Under the pieces are notes generated by a model. It was not told where the DNA came from, did no database searches, and saw only the letters and a list, made by a program, of their open reading frames with translations. Of a stretch of 52,967 nucleotides of DNA, positions 17,381 to 26,557 are shown one piece after another. A program made the translations under genes and the position numbers. Every line of letters begins with the position of its first letter. Positions within the stretch are counted from its first letter, which is position 1. This DNA is from an uncultured Treponema sp. GTDB taxonomy: Bacteria > Spirochaetota > Spirochaetia > Treponematales > Treponemataceae. The stretch lies in contig CAMVHR010000020.1 in assembly GCA_947167345.1 (NCBI GenBank), positions 1 to 52,967 on the forward strand. The letters are read 5' to 3'.

Positions 17381-18373
17381 ATGAAAAAACTACTCTGCAG
17401 CATCATGGCTCTTGCTTTTTTTGCATCAATGACAACATTTGCAGCCGAAAAAAAACAGAAAAAACTTAAGATTGGCATTGCAAAGATTGTACAGCATCCT
17501 GCTCTTGATCAGATTGAAAAAGGCATTCAGGACAGGCTTAACGAACTTGGAATTCAAGCAGAATACAATCTTCAGAATGCAAATGGAGATGTAAGTACAG
17601 CCGCTCAGATTGCATCTTTATATAAAAGTCAGAAGGTTGACGTTGCTGTAGGTATTGCCACTCCAGTAGCAGTAGCCCTTGCAAACACAATAAAGAACAA
17701 GCCTGTCGTATTTTCTTGCATAACAGATCCTGTTGGAGCCGGTCTTGTAAATGACGTTAATCACGGCTACAGAAACATTACAGGTCTTAGCGATGCAGTT
17801 CCTACTGTCGAAGACATAAGAATGTTCAAGGAACTCACCGGCATTCAGACTTTGGGATACATCTATACAAGTGATGAAGCAAATTCAATAAGCTCCCTTG
17901 AACAGGTAAAAGAAGGCTGTGAAAAAGCAGGACTTAAACTTGTTACACAGAGCATTACAAAGTCTGATGAAGTAAAGCAGGCTTCAGAGTCTATAGTAAA
18001 CAGAGTTGACGGCATTTACCTTACTACAGACAATACAGTTTTCAGCGCACTGCCTGCCCTCATTGCAGTATTCAACAAAGCCAAAAAACCTATATATTCT
18101 GCTGACGTAACAGGCGCAATGTCTGGAGGAATTGCCATTGCAAGCGGATTCAACTATTACAAGGCAGGACTTGCAACAGGTGACATCATAAAAGAAATTG
18201 TCGTTGACGGGAAAAAGCCGGCACAGATTCCTGTAAAATTCATGACAAAGCCTAGTGACAAGGATCTTCTTTTTGATCTTGATGCACTCAAAGAGTGTGG
18301 AATTACAATACCACAGTCATACATCAATCAGGCAAACATGATTTTTGAAAACGGTCATTTGACAAATAAATAG
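17381..18373 (+). CDS. TrpX-like ABC transporter substrate-binding protein
   Basis: 330 residues, ABC_sub_bind family (COG2984-type). A Sec signal peptide (cleavage near TFAA-E) is followed by the paired Rossmann-like lobes: KLKIGIAKIVQHPALDQIEKGI, KPVVFSCITDPVGAGLV, and IPQSYINQANMI near the end. There is no lipobox cysteine, so it may be a free periplasmic protein. Relatives in trpXYZ operons are assigned to tryptophan (sometimes tyrosine) uptake, but this rests on genome context. GGAG 8 nt upstream supports the start. The permease and ATPase genes follow after an inserted small gene. Confidence 0.85.
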   Translation: MKKLLCSIMALAFFASMTTFAAEKKQKKLKIGIAKIVQHPALDQIEKGIQDRLNELGIQAEYNLQNANGDVSTAAQIASLYKSQKVDVAVGIATPVAVALANTIKNKPVVFSCITDPVGAGLVNDVNHGYRNITGLSDAVPTVEDIRMFKELTGIQTLGYIYTSDEANSISSLEQVKEGCEKAGLKLVTQSITKSDEVKQASESIVNRVDGIYLTTDNTVFSALPALIAVFNKAKKPIYSADVTGAMSGGIAIASGFNYYKAGLATGDIIKEIVVDGKKPAQIPVKFMTKPSDKDLLFDLDALKECGITIPQSYINQANMIFENGHLTNK

Positions 18374-18386
18374 CGTCTGTTATAAT
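18359..18386 (+). promoter_or_regulatory. Consensus sigma-70 promoter inside the importer operon
   Basis: TTGACA at 18359-18364 overlaps the last codons of the binding-protein gene. TATAAT at 18381-18386 follows after 16 bp. Both hexamers match the consensus perfectly, making it the strongest promoter seen in the window. It drives the small gene at 18404. Confidence 0.8.
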
Positions 18387-18403
18387 AAAAGACAGAGGTT
18401 TTT

Positions 18404-18883
18404 ATGGCAAATCAGTTATTTAGTGCAGCAGATTTAAAGGCTATTGCAAACGCCGCAACTTCATCAAAAGATTTAAAGGCTCTTGCAACAAGCAAAGCTT
18501 CCGTTCTTTGTGAAAACATTCAGAAAGCAACTGCATTGGTAAATTCGGCAAAAAGCGATGCAAAGAACTTAAAGGCTTCCGTTTCTTCGGGAAAAGGCTC
18601 TTCAAACCTGCTTGGAATGATAGGAAGCATTGCAAGTCTTGCTTCTTCAGGAACACAGGCTGCTCAGGCAACTTCTGCAACGTCAAATTTAATCAATGAA
18701 GCAATAAAGGCAATTACAAGTTCACCACAGTTTGCTTCCATTATGCAGACAGTGCTCAGTTCAATCCTTAAGCAGGGATTTACCGATTCCTCAGGAAACA
18801 ACCAGCAGCTTAATTCTGCAGGAAAAGATTCTGTAAACACTATTCTGACCGCCATAGGTTCATTTTTAAAAACTTCAAAATGA
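18404..18883 (+). CDS. Unrecognised Ala/Ser/Lys-rich small protein
   Basis: 159 residues, no family recognised. Composition is unusual: mostly Ala, Ser, Lys, Asn, Gln and Leu, with no Trp, no His and no Tyr. The N-terminal half repeats an ADLKAIANAATSSKDLKALATSKAS pattern (stretches of it shown as KDLKA/ADLKA units), probably helical. There is no signal peptide, and only a moderately hydrophobic stretch around LLGMIGSIASLAS. AGAGG precedes the ATG. Its own consensus promoter and a hairpin terminator (18893-18916) bracket it, so it is likely expressed alone and strongly, although it sits between the binding-protein and permease genes. Confidence 0.8.
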   Translation: MANQLFSAADLKAIANAATSSKDLKALATSKASVLCENIQKATALVNSAKSDAKNLKASVSSGKGSSNLLGMIGSIASLASSGTQAAQATSATSNLINEAIKAITSSPQFASIMQTVLSSILKQGFTDSSGNNQQLNSAGKDSVNTILTAIGSFLKTSK

Positions 18884-18892
18884 GTGAAAAAC

Positions 18893-18916
18893 CAGGAACA
18901 TATTTTTATGTTCCTG
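18893..18916 (+). terminator. Hairpin terminator/attenuator after the small gene
   Basis: CAGGAACATA and TATGTTCCTG form a perfect 10-bp stem with a TTTT loop, followed by AATTTTCATTTATT. It would stop most transcripts before the permease gene. Confidence 0.75.
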
Positions 18917-18951
18917 AATTTTCATTTATTAATTTCGAACACGTTTAATTT

Positions 18952-19842
18952 ATGATTTCAAGTATACTTATAGAAGGTTTAATTTACGGCATAATGGTTC
19001 TGGGTGTATTCAGCACGTTCAGAGTCCTTAATTTCTGTGACATGACTGTTGACGGATCATTTCCAATGGGGGCCTGTGTCCTGGCAGCCTGTCTTGTCTC
19101 AGGAGTTCCAATTCCTATTGCAATGCTCATTGCCTTTGCAGCAGGGATGATCGCAGGACTTGTAACAACCGCAATCTATACGAAACTGCACATTCCAGAT
19201 CTTCTTGCAGGAATCCTTACAATGACAATGCTTTATTCCATAAATCTGCGCATCATGTCAAACAGGGCAAACGTATCGTTCCTTAGAATTCCTACACTTT
19301 TTTCTTCCATAATCGACAAGATGTATGACATTACGCCAGACATTGATCCTAACTGGGGCATTGTAGTATTTCTCTTAGTATTTGTATTCATCTTAAAGTC
19401 CCTGCTCGATTTGTTTTTCCATACAGACATGGGGCTTACAATGGGAGCGTTAGGAGCAAACCCACAGCTTGTCATTTCTCAAGGAGTTAATCCGAATACA
19501 CTCAGAACTATCGGAATATGTTTTGGAAACGGCCTTGCAGCCCTTGCAGGTTCTTTTGCGGCAATGTACAACGGATTTGCAGATGTCGGCATGGGAACAG
19601 GAACAATAGTCAGCGGACTTGCATCCCTTATGTTAGGAGAATTTGTTCTGCGCTCAAATAAAATCAGCATGCAGACACTGCGTGTACTCATAGGCTCATG
19701 CATATACAGGGCGCTCATGATTCTTGCAAGGACATACGGACATCACATAAACCTTACACCGAACGATTTGAAACTTGTCACAGGAATTCTAATCATCATC
19801 TGTCTGATCATTACAAAGCTCAAAATAGGGAAAAAGAAATGA
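18952..19842 (+). CDS. TrpY-like ABC transporter permease
   Basis: 296-residue polytopic membrane protein of the BPD_transp_2 family (branched-chain/COG4120-type), with about 8 hydrophobic segments. GVFSTFRVLNFCDMTVDGSFPMG and ADVGMGTGTIVSGLASLMLGEF are family-typical. No ribosome-binding site precedes ATG 18952; the leader holds only AT-rich DNA after the upstream terminator, so translation may depend on readthrough or another signal. The last codons overlap the ATPase gene by 4 bp. Confidence 0.88.
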   Translation: MISSILIEGLIYGIMVLGVFSTFRVLNFCDMTVDGSFPMGACVLAACLVSGVPIPIAMLIAFAAGMIAGLVTTAIYTKLHIPDLLAGILTMTMLYSINLRIMSNRANVSFLRIPTLFSSIIDKMYDITPDIDPNWGIVVFLLVFVFILKSLLDLFFHTDMGLTMGALGANPQLVISQGVNPNTLRTIGICFGNGLAALAGSFAAMYNGFADVGMGTGTIVSGLASLMLGEFVLRSNKISMQTLRVLIGSCIYRALMILARTYGHHINLTPNDLKLVTGILIIICLIITKLKIGKKK

Positions 19843-20642
19843 TTACACTCACCGACGTCGGCATTACATTTAATGCAAATACTCCAGACGAAAATGAAGC
19901 GCTTAAGCACATAAACCTTAAAATCAACCGAGGAGATTTTATTACCGTCATAGGCTCAAACGGAGCTGGAAAATCTACGCTTTACAATATCATTGCAGGT
20001 ACTCTTCTGCCGACGCACGGTTCAATAGTTTTGAACACAGGTACTGAAACAATCGACATCACAAAAGACAAAGAATACAAGCGTGCAAAATATATAGGAA
20101 GAATTTTTCAGAATCCCCTTCTTGGCACTGCCGGAAAAATGTCGCTTGAAGACAACATGGTTATTGCTTCAAAAAAAGGCTTTAAGGGACTAAAAATAAG
20201 CCTTAACAATAAAATGAGGGAACAGTTCAAGCAGCAGCTTTCGCAACTGAACATGGGACTTGAAGACAGGCTTAACGACAATGTAGAGCAGTTTTCAGGT
20301 GGACAACGACAAGCCCTGACATTGTTAATGGCAGTCATGTCAAAACCCGACCTGCTTCTTTTAGATGAGCACACAGCTGCACTCGATCCTGCAAATGCAG
20401 CAGTTGTAATGGATTTAACACGTAAGTTTGCAGAAGAATATAATCTTACCGTCATGATGGTAACACACAACATGCAGCAGGCACTTGATTACGGAAACAG
20501 GCTTCTTATGATGGACGCAGGAGAAATTGTATTTGACTTGTCAGAACAGGAAAAGGCAGGTCTTTCAATGGAAGACATTATAGAAAAGTTCCGTAAAATC
20601 AAAAACAAATCTTTTACAACGGACAAAGTTCTTCTGCATTAA
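19839..20642 (+). CDS. TrpZ-like ABC transporter ATP-binding protein
   Basis: 267 residues. Walker A GSNGAGKST, Q-loop region, signature FSGGQRQALTLL and Walker B LLLLDEHTAALDP are all intact; note His after Glu in the Walker B/D-loop region (DEHTAALDP), which is common in this COG1101 group. ATG 19839 overlaps the permease stop (4 bp); longer in-frame starts run back through the permease gene. It powers the importer of 17381 and 18952. It ends 15 bp from the convergent helicase-associated gene. Confidence 0.92.
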   Translation: MITLTDVGITFNANTPDENEALKHINLKINRGDFITVIGSNGAGKSTLYNIIAGTLLPTHGSIVLNTGTETIDITKDKEYKRAKYIGRIFQNPLLGTAGKMSLEDNMVIASKKGFKGLKISLNNKMREQFKQQLSQLNMGLEDRLNDNVEQFSGGQRQALTLLMAVMSKPDLLLLDEHTAALDPANAAVVMDLTRKFAEEYNLTVMMVTHNMQQALDYGNRLLMMDAGEIVFDLSEQEKAGLSMEDIIEKFRKIKNKSFTTDKVLLH

Positions 20643-20657
20643 TGCCATTAGGGAACC

Positions 20658-22757
20658 TTAAGAAAATGACAGACTTTTCTTTATTTTCTTAAGGTAGGAG
20701 ATTTTACCCACCGTTACAATTTTAGAAGAATCATCATCAAAAGACATTTCTACATCAGCATCGTTTTCATGCTTTACAAGCATTACAGGCATGCCGACAA
20801 AAGTATCTTCGTTTTCAAGATGCATTTCCAGCAAAACCTTTGACTGAATGGCATCTTCTATAATGCGAATTTTTCCCTGATAATCCATGCCACCTGCTTC
20901 AAGACATTCAAAGCGGACACTGCTTCCTCGTAACTGCTCAGGATTTACAACAATGCGCCGTTCAACCCTGTCAAGCAGACCTTCTTTCTGTTCCAAGGGA
21001 ATGTCCATCTGCAGAACTTGATTTTTCAATTCTTCAATGATTTTATTCTGTTCAATTGAAGAACTTAGTTTATAAGGAGCATCTGAAATAAATTCCTGAT
21101 CATCAGTAAACGATGAAGAAGATTTCCTAAGGCGCATAAATGAAAGCACATCCGACTTTGTTTCTGTCTCATGAATTTTTCCAACAAAATCTAAACCACT
21201 TTTTTCCATTACAGAACGGCTTTCTTCGTCGCTTGAAAAATTCAAAAGAAAAATGCCATCCGCAATCTCTTCAACAATATGAGGTGCAATCGATCTGTCG
21301 TTACGAGTCTTTAAAATGTTTTCTTTTGAAACCTTTAGTATATAGCCCTTATATAAAGATGCAGAGACATAAGAACTGTTCCAGTCTTCAAGCGATATAT
21401 GAATGTTCTGAGGTACAGAATAAGTAGAATACAGCTTAAGCTGCTCCTCTATCAATGCGGGATTCATGCCAGCATCGAACGAATGCATTACAGACTTTTT
21501 ACAAATTTCAAATTCAACGGCAGTATCATAATGAGTAACATTCAAAAATTTTATGAGCGGCAAAAAGTCAGCAAAAGTCAATCCTGGCAAGACAGTAACA
21601 ATATAGCCTGCATCAATACTCAAAAGACGATTTTTTTCAGAAGCAGAAAAAGAATTCCGTGCAGTAACGGAAGAAGGAACATAAAGGACTTCGGATGTTC
21701 CGTCAGAAGAAGAGCGTAAAAGTCCAAATTCCATGCAGGCATCGACCATGCTTTCCATCACGAGCTCTGTAGTCATGTCCGAAGAGCCTTCTGCCCTAGC
21801 CATAAGCTGGGCAAACCTTCCACCCCCCCCGATACGATCATTAGTACTGTTTTCTTTTATTAAAAAAGCAAGGTTTATGACGGACTGTTTTTCATACCCG
21901 TCATAAGGCACAGAATTCAATGTATCGAATAAAAGCTGGGCATTGGCATTCATGGTAGTCCGTGAAAAATGACCGCATGAAGACGCACACAAATACGCAT
22001 ACTGATACATCTCTGGCAAACAGGCAAATTCTTCCATTCTGTTCCAGTCAACTTCCAGAAGTTTTTCTGTCTGATGAAACAAATTCAAATTGCAAAAAGC
22101 TTTTATTAAAAGTTCAATCGCAGACAGAGGAACGCCATTAAAAACAGAAGCCACCTCAGTAGCATTTCTTTTTTTAACACATCCGTCAGACTTACACAAG
22201 TCAGGATGCATGAAAATGTATGAGACAAAGGCTGCAAGCACAGACGGATTAAGCAAAGTAACTTCAGAATTACGCTCTATCTGGAATGAAGGCTTTGGCA
22301 GAAGAAGTTCAAGAGGAATGACAGGCAGGAGAATATCTTCAAGGAGAGGATTTATTCGAAGCTCCGTTTTTCCGTCAAGAGGATTGGTAAATTCAAAAAT
22401 AAGAAGACGCTGGATAAGATTTGCAAGATGTTCTGACAGATAGAGCCTTGAAAACACGGAGCCAAACATTGTACAGCAGTAAGACTCAAACTTCTGTCTG
22501 GAAATGTGCGGAATGTACCGAACAACAGCAAGCAGCTTTAAATCTACATTACACAAAAGGCGGACAAAACTGGAGCGGTTTTCATCCTTTCGAAGGAAAC
22601 TACTTAACTCTTCAATAAGATTCTGTTTATTGTACGGAGTCTTTACTTCTCCAAGATACATTCGTATAATGTCGAAAAATTGCTGATCCGACATTTTTGT
22701 AAGGCTTTCCCGCCAGTCAATAATGCGTTGAGCTTTCGGAGAAATGTTCAAAAGCAA
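20658..22757 (-). CDS. Helicase-associated protein (XPB partner, Rv0862c-like)
   Basis: 699 residues. No helicase motifs are visible. A region around residues 380-480 (YIVTVLPGLTFADFLPLIKF, then AGMNPALIEEQLKLYSTYSVPQNI) matches the helicase_C_3/XPB-associated domain. In actinobacteria a similar protein is encoded beside the XPB helicase. The gene overlaps the helicase gene by 10 bp and follows it on the same strand, so they are co-translated. The role is unknown; it may bind the helicase or DNA damage. The N-terminal 200 residues are helical with no recognised domain. Confidence 0.75.
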   Translation of the reverse strand: MLLNISPKAQRIIDWRESLTKMSDQQFFDIIRMYLGEVKTPYNKQNLIEELSSFLRKDENRSSFVRLLCNVDLKLLAVVRYIPHISRQKFESYCCTMFGSVFSRLYLSEHLANLIQRLLIFEFTNPLDGKTELRINPLLEDILLPVIPLELLLPKPSFQIERNSEVTLLNPSVLAAFVSYIFMHPDLCKSDGCVKKRNATEVASVFNGVPLSAIELLIKAFCNLNLFHQTEKLLEVDWNRMEEFACLPEMYQYAYLCASSCGHFSRTTMNANAQLLFDTLNSVPYDGYEKQSVINLAFLIKENSTNDRIGGGGRFAQLMARAEGSSDMTTELVMESMVDACMEFGLLRSSSDGTSEVLYVPSSVTARNSFSASEKNRLLSIDAGYIVTVLPGLTFADFLPLIKFLNVTHYDTAVEFEICKKSVMHSFDAGMNPALIEEQLKLYSTYSVPQNIHISLEDWNSSYVSASLYKGYILKVSKENILKTRNDRSIAPHIVEEIADGIFLLNFSSDEESRSVMEKSGLDFVGKIHETETKSDVLSFMRLRKSSSSFTDDQEFISDAPYKLSSSIEQNKIIEELKNQVLQMDIPLEQKEGLLDRVERRIVVNPEQLRGSSVRFECLEAGGMDYQGKIRIIEDAIQSKVLLEMHLENEDTFVGMPVMLVKHENDADVEMSFDDDSSKIVTVGKISYLKKIKKSLSFS

Positions 22758-24538
22758 CCTCCTTCGATTGCCAGAGGTTCATCCAGTTCGCCAAGGCTTT
22801 CAGAGCCTGCATACCTCAATATTCTGTAAGAATACCCCTGCTCAGCAAGAAACTTCTGACGATTTGCCCCAAATTCTTCTTCTACAGAATTTCGAGTTAT
22901 CAGGGTAAAAAAACGTGATGTCCTTTCTTTTGGACGCAGTATTCGTCCAAGACGCTGAGCTTCTTCCTGCCGAGAGCCAAAAGTTCCGCTCACCTGAATT
23001 GCCATGCTTGCATCAGGCAAGTCAATTGCAAAATTTGCAACTTTACTTACAACAAGAACTTTTATTGTGCCAGTCCTGAATCCTGCATAAATATTATCGC
23101 GCTCTGCATTCGGGGTTTTACCCGTAATAATGGGAGCTTTCAACATCTGAGCTATATTTTGCAGCTGATCAATATACTGTCCTATAACTAAAATCTTGTC
23201 ATCTTTATATTTCTGTACAAGTTCCTGAACAACTGCAAGCTTTGCAGGGTTTTCACTTGCAATGCGGTGCTTTGCCCTCATTCCTGCAACGGCATAATCA
23301 ATTTCCTTATCAGGCTGCAAATCAAGCCTGAGTTCAATGCATTCAGCAGATGCAATCCACTTGTTGCGTTCAAGTTCTTTCCACGGCACATCATAGCGCT
23401 TCGGACCTACAAGCGAAAATACATTCCCCTCACATCCATCCTCACGGACAAGCGTAGCCGTAAGCCCAACTCTGCGGACAGCCTGCAATTCTGCGGCAAC
23501 TCGAAACACAGGAGCTGGCAGCATGTGTACTTCATCATAAATTACAAGGCCCCAGTTGTTTTTCCTGAACAAAGAAAAATGCGGATAAGGACTTGTCTTG
23601 TCCGGTCGCCATGTCAAAATCTGATAGGTAGCAACAGTAACAGGCTTTATGACTTTTTCTTCACCAGTATATTCTGCAACCTGCTCTTGTGTAAGATTAG
23701 TCTTGTCTAAAAGTTCATCAATCCATTGATGCACGGCAGAAATGTTAGTGGTAACAATAAGGGTATTAGTTTTGAGCATGGACATAATCAGCATGCCTAC
23801 AATAGTTTTTCCAGCCCCACAAGGCAAAACTATCGTACCAAAGCCAGTACCAGGACCTTTATTGCCAATCAGAGCCTGAGCAGCTCCATGCTGATAGTCA
23901 CGAATGACAAAAGGAGTTCCATCCGATGTTTTTTCTTTTAGCGAAATTTCCAAAGGCTCCCCATCAACCAATGGAACATCATCCTTTACAGGCAGCCCAA
24001 GCCGTAACAAGTTCTGTTTTACAGTACCTCGATCTGTAAGATTAAGCATAAAACAGAATTTCTTTTCATCTTCTGAAAGGACAGCCGTACTGCCGGGAAC
24101 ATCATGATAAGTGCAATCCATGAGGATTTTCTTCGCAAAAGGATTCGCATTGATTTCTTTATATATATAAGGAGAAGAAGAAACAAGGTACAAATATTCT
24201 TCTGTAATTCCATCTTTTTCAAAGACAGGTCCTGGAACAAGGCGAAGTTTTCCAAACCTGCCAGATGTTTCTTCTATCCACACACACACTGCCTGCGGCA
24301 CTTCATATCTGGAATATTCATTAAGGACTTCTATTGCCTTAACGCTTGTAAAGCCAGCACTTGCAGCATTCCACAGAGAAAGAGGCGAAATCTGATACGT
24401 ATGGAGATGCTCCGGTGAACGAATTAACTCAGCAAAAGGAATGAGGCTGTCCGCACATTCTCTGGCACGTGGAGCATGAACATCAAGGAGAAGGGTTCTA
24501 TCTGACTGTACAATCAACGGATTATCGCTTTTTGGCAT
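22748..24538 (-). CDS. XPB/Rad25-type DNA repair helicase
   Basis: 596 residues, superfamily 2 DNA helicase related to eukaryotic XPB/ERCC3. Motif I is PCGAGKT (239-245), motif II DEVH (335-338), motif III GLTATL (358-363) directly followed by the XPB-specific RED triplet (365-367), and motif VI QRLGRILRP. The N-terminal 100 residues resemble the helicase-associated domain. Bacterial XPB unwinds DNA 3'-5' in repair. TATAAT lies 8 nt before the ATG and there is no ribosome-binding site, suggesting a leaderless message. A 7-bp palindrome ATTATGC-ACA-GCATAAT (24566-24582) lies upstream. Confidence 0.92.
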   Translation of the reverse strand: MPKSDNPLIVQSDRTLLLDVHAPRARECADSLIPFAELIRSPEHLHTYQISPLSLWNAASAGFTSVKAIEVLNEYSRYEVPQAVCVWIEETSGRFGKLRLVPGPVFEKDGITEEYLYLVSSSPYIYKEINANPFAKKILMDCTYHDVPGSTAVLSEDEKKFCFMLNLTDRGTVKQNLLRLGLPVKDDVPLVDGEPLEISLKEKTSDGTPFVIRDYQHGAAQALIGNKGPGTGFGTIVLPCGAGKTIVGMLIMSMLKTNTLIVTTNISAVHQWIDELLDKTNLTQEQVAEYTGEEKVIKPVTVATYQILTWRPDKTSPYPHFSLFRKNNWGLVIYDEVHMLPAPVFRVAAELQAVRRVGLTATLVREDGCEGNVFSLVGPKRYDVPWKELERNKWIASAECIELRLDLQPDKEIDYAVAGMRAKHRIASENPAKLAVVQELVQKYKDDKILVIGQYIDQLQNIAQMLKAPIITGKTPNAERDNIYAGFRTGTIKVLVVSKVANFAIDLPDASMAIQVSGTFGSRQEEAQRLGRILRPKERTSRFFTLITRNSVEEEFGANRQKFLAEQGYSYRILRYAGSESLGELDEPLAIEGGCF

Positions 24539-24631
24539 AGCATTTAATTATAGCAAATTATTATAATTATGCACAGCATAATATTTTACTAAAAAAAGCG
24601 AAACCCTTGCAATTCTGTAAGCAGAACTTGT

Positions 24632-25102
24632 TCAGACTACTGAACAGCCGCCGCCCGAATCTTCATTCTGGTCAAACTGAAGCATAAGCTTGTCCAGAAT
24701 GTTTTTAAGGGCAACGGCATCTTCCCTTTCCAGTGTAAGGCAGGATGCCATGCGAGCCGGAATGGAACATGCATGTTCCTTCAAGTCTTCGCCCTTTTCA
24801 GTGATTCTTACAATAAGATTCCTTTCGTCATCCTTAGAACGCTCTCTGGTAATATATCCCTTGGCTTCAAGCTTTTTAAGTACAGGAGTAAGGGTTCCCG
24901 AATCAAGAAAAAGCTTTTTTCCCAGTTCCTTGACGTTCATCTCATGACATTCCCAAAACACCATCATTGCAATGTACTGGGTATACGTCAAATCAATTTC
25001 ATCGAGAAACGGTTTATAACGGCGAACAATTTCCTTTGAACATGCATAAAGAGGAAAGCACAACTGATTTTCAAGACGAAGACTGTCATATTTTCCGGAC
25101 AT
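24632..25102 (-). CDS. OhrR-type MarR regulator (organic peroxide sensor)
   Basis: 156 residues with the MarR winged helix: YTQYIAMMVFWECHEMNVKELGKKLFLDSGTLTPVLKKLEAKGYI (core part) and the wing RSKDDERNLIVRITEKG. Near the N-terminus, NQLCFPLYA places C15 at the position of the reactive cysteine of OhrR, which derepresses when oxidised by organic peroxides. It is the last gene of the operon with the glutathione peroxidase and thioredoxin-reductase-like genes, and probably controls it. The C-terminus has GGGCS, an extra cysteine. Confidence 0.88.
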   Translation of the reverse strand: MSGKYDSLRLENQLCFPLYACSKEIVRRYKPFLDEIDLTYTQYIAMMVFWECHEMNVKELGKKLFLDSGTLTPVLKKLEAKGYITRERSKDDERNLIVRITEKGEDLKEHACSIPARMASCLTLEREDAVALKNILDKLMLQFDQNEDSGGGCSVV

Positions 25103-25114
25103 ACAGACACTTCC

Positions 25115-25657
25115 TTACAGTAATTTTTCAATTTCGGCTTTCATTTCATTCAAATCAGCCGTAGGTTCAAAACGCTTTACAATGTTTCCTTCCCTGTCTA
25201 TCAGGAATTTTGTAAAGTTCCATTTTATGTCACCAGATTTCTTGTAATTCCAATCCTTCAGTTTAAGGAATGCGGACATCGCAAGGCCGGCTTTGCTTGA
25301 GCCGAATCCTTCAAACGTCGTATTAGATGTAAGCCACTTATAAAGGGGTATTGCATTTTCTCCGTTTACATCTATCTTGCCAAACTGAGGGAACGTAATG
25401 CCAAAGCGTCCCTTGCAGAAGGTGTGGATTTCCTCATTGTCTCCAGGAGCCTGATTGCCAAACTGATTGCACGGAAAGTCAAGAATTTCAAGTCCCTTGT
25501 CATGGTCTTCCTCGTAGATTTTCTGTAATTCTTCATACTGAGGAGTAAAGCCACAGCCAGTAGCTGTATTCACTATCAGAAGAACCTTGCCTTTGTAATC
25601 GGCCATAGACAATTCTTCGCCTTTTCTTGAATTGAATTTGAAATCGTAGATATTCAT
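25115..25657 (-). CDS. Glutathione peroxidase family (thioredoxin-type, Cys)
   Basis: 180 residues; reduces hydroperoxides, in bacteria usually with thioredoxin rather than glutathione. The active site is a cysteine, not selenocysteine: NTATGCGFTPQYEEL. The partner residues are in FPCNQFGNQ (Gln) and IKWNFTKFLIDREG (Trp, Asn). The start is ATG 25657, after AGGAGG; the frame is open farther upstream but lies within the neighbouring gene. The first 4 bp overlap the stop of the flavoprotein gene upstream, and OhrR follows after 12 bp. Confidence 0.93.
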   Translation of the reverse strand: MNIYDFKFNSRKGEELSMADYKGKVLLIVNTATGCGFTPQYEELQKIYEEDHDKGLEILDFPCNQFGNQAPGDNEEIHTFCKGRFGITFPQFGKIDVNGENAIPLYKWLTSNTTFEGFGSSKAGLAMSAFLKLKDWNYKKSGDIKWNFTKFLIDREGNIVKRFEPTADLNEMKAEIEKLL

Positions 25658-26538
25658 TTCTTTCCTCCTGTCGTTGAAAGATAATTTACAGCTGAAAGAG
25701 CGGCAACATTGCCTTCTCCTGCTGATTTGATATATTGATAAGGTGCACCCGCAATATCCCCACAAGCAAATACGCCCGGAATGCTCGTTTCCATTTTCCG
25801 GCTTACAGCAACATGGTTGCCGTCCATTTCAATACCCTGAATAAGCTGTGCAGGAGAAACACTGTCTCTCAGAATGAAAATTCCATCAGTCTCAACATCC
25901 ATATTTTTAAGTACAAGTTTGCGGGCTTTCATGTCTCCTTCAACAGAAACAGGGACATCATGGATTACCTGTATTCTTCCAGACACAGAAGGCGGAAATG
26001 AAACTTCTTCCTTATAAAGAGGAACGTAAACAACGCTTGATGCTACTTCTGCAAGAAAAGCTGCCTCTTCCTCCTCTTTCGGACTTGCTGCAACTACGGC
26101 AACAGACTTTCCTTTGTACAATGGAGCATCGCACGTAGCACAGTAACTCACTCCCCTTCCAAGAAATTCTGATTCACCTTCATAGGGCTTTCCAAAATTC
26201 ACACCAGTAGCAAGAATGACGGACTTCGCCTCAAAGATTTCATTTTTATTTGAAATCATGCTGAATGCACTTCCCATCGGATAAATGGATGTAATTGATT
26301 GCTCCGTAATTTCTATATCCATCTGCTTCAGATGCTCCATAAGCTTTGCCTGAAGTTCACTGCCCTTGATTGCAGGCAATCCAGGATAATTGTTTATTTC
26401 ATGAGCCTTTTCAATTTTCTCACTCAATCTGGAACTTCCAAAAACTATTATCTTTTTATTTCGGATTTTCAAGGTAATGGCTGCAGAAACACCAGCAGGA
26501 CCTGTTCCAATTATGGCAACATCATAAACTTCTGACAT
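25654..26538 (-). CDS. Thioredoxin-reductase-like flavoprotein lacking NADPH motifs
   Basis: 294 residues, TrxB family. FAD-binding GTGPAG (11-16), redox-active CATC (133-136) and the late GVFACGDIAG are all present. However, the NADPH site is missing: where TrxB has GGGDSA this protein has VAASPKEE (149-156), and the downstream HRRxxxR motif is replaced by VPLYKEE. Such proteins include ferredoxin-dependent flavin thioredoxin reductases of anaerobes. As first gene of a peroxide operon it could supply electrons, via thioredoxin, to the peroxidase encoded next. Ferredoxin as donor is inference. Confidence 0.85.
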   Translation of the reverse strand: MSEVYDVAIIGTGPAGVSAAITLKIRNKKIIVFGSSRLSEKIEKAHEINNYPGLPAIKGSELQAKLMEHLKQMDIEITEQSITSIYPMGSAFSMISNKNEIFEAKSVILATGVNFGKPYEGESEFLGRGVSYCATCDAPLYKGKSVAVVAASPKEEEEAAFLAEVASSVVYVPLYKEEVSFPPSVSGRIQVIHDVPVSVEGDMKARKLVLKNMDVETDGIFILRDSVSPAQLIQGIEMDGNHVAVSRKMETSIPGVFACGDIAGAPYQYIKSAGEGNVAALSAVNYLSTTGGKK

Positions 26539-26557
26539 AAGCTTCTCCTGTTACGAT

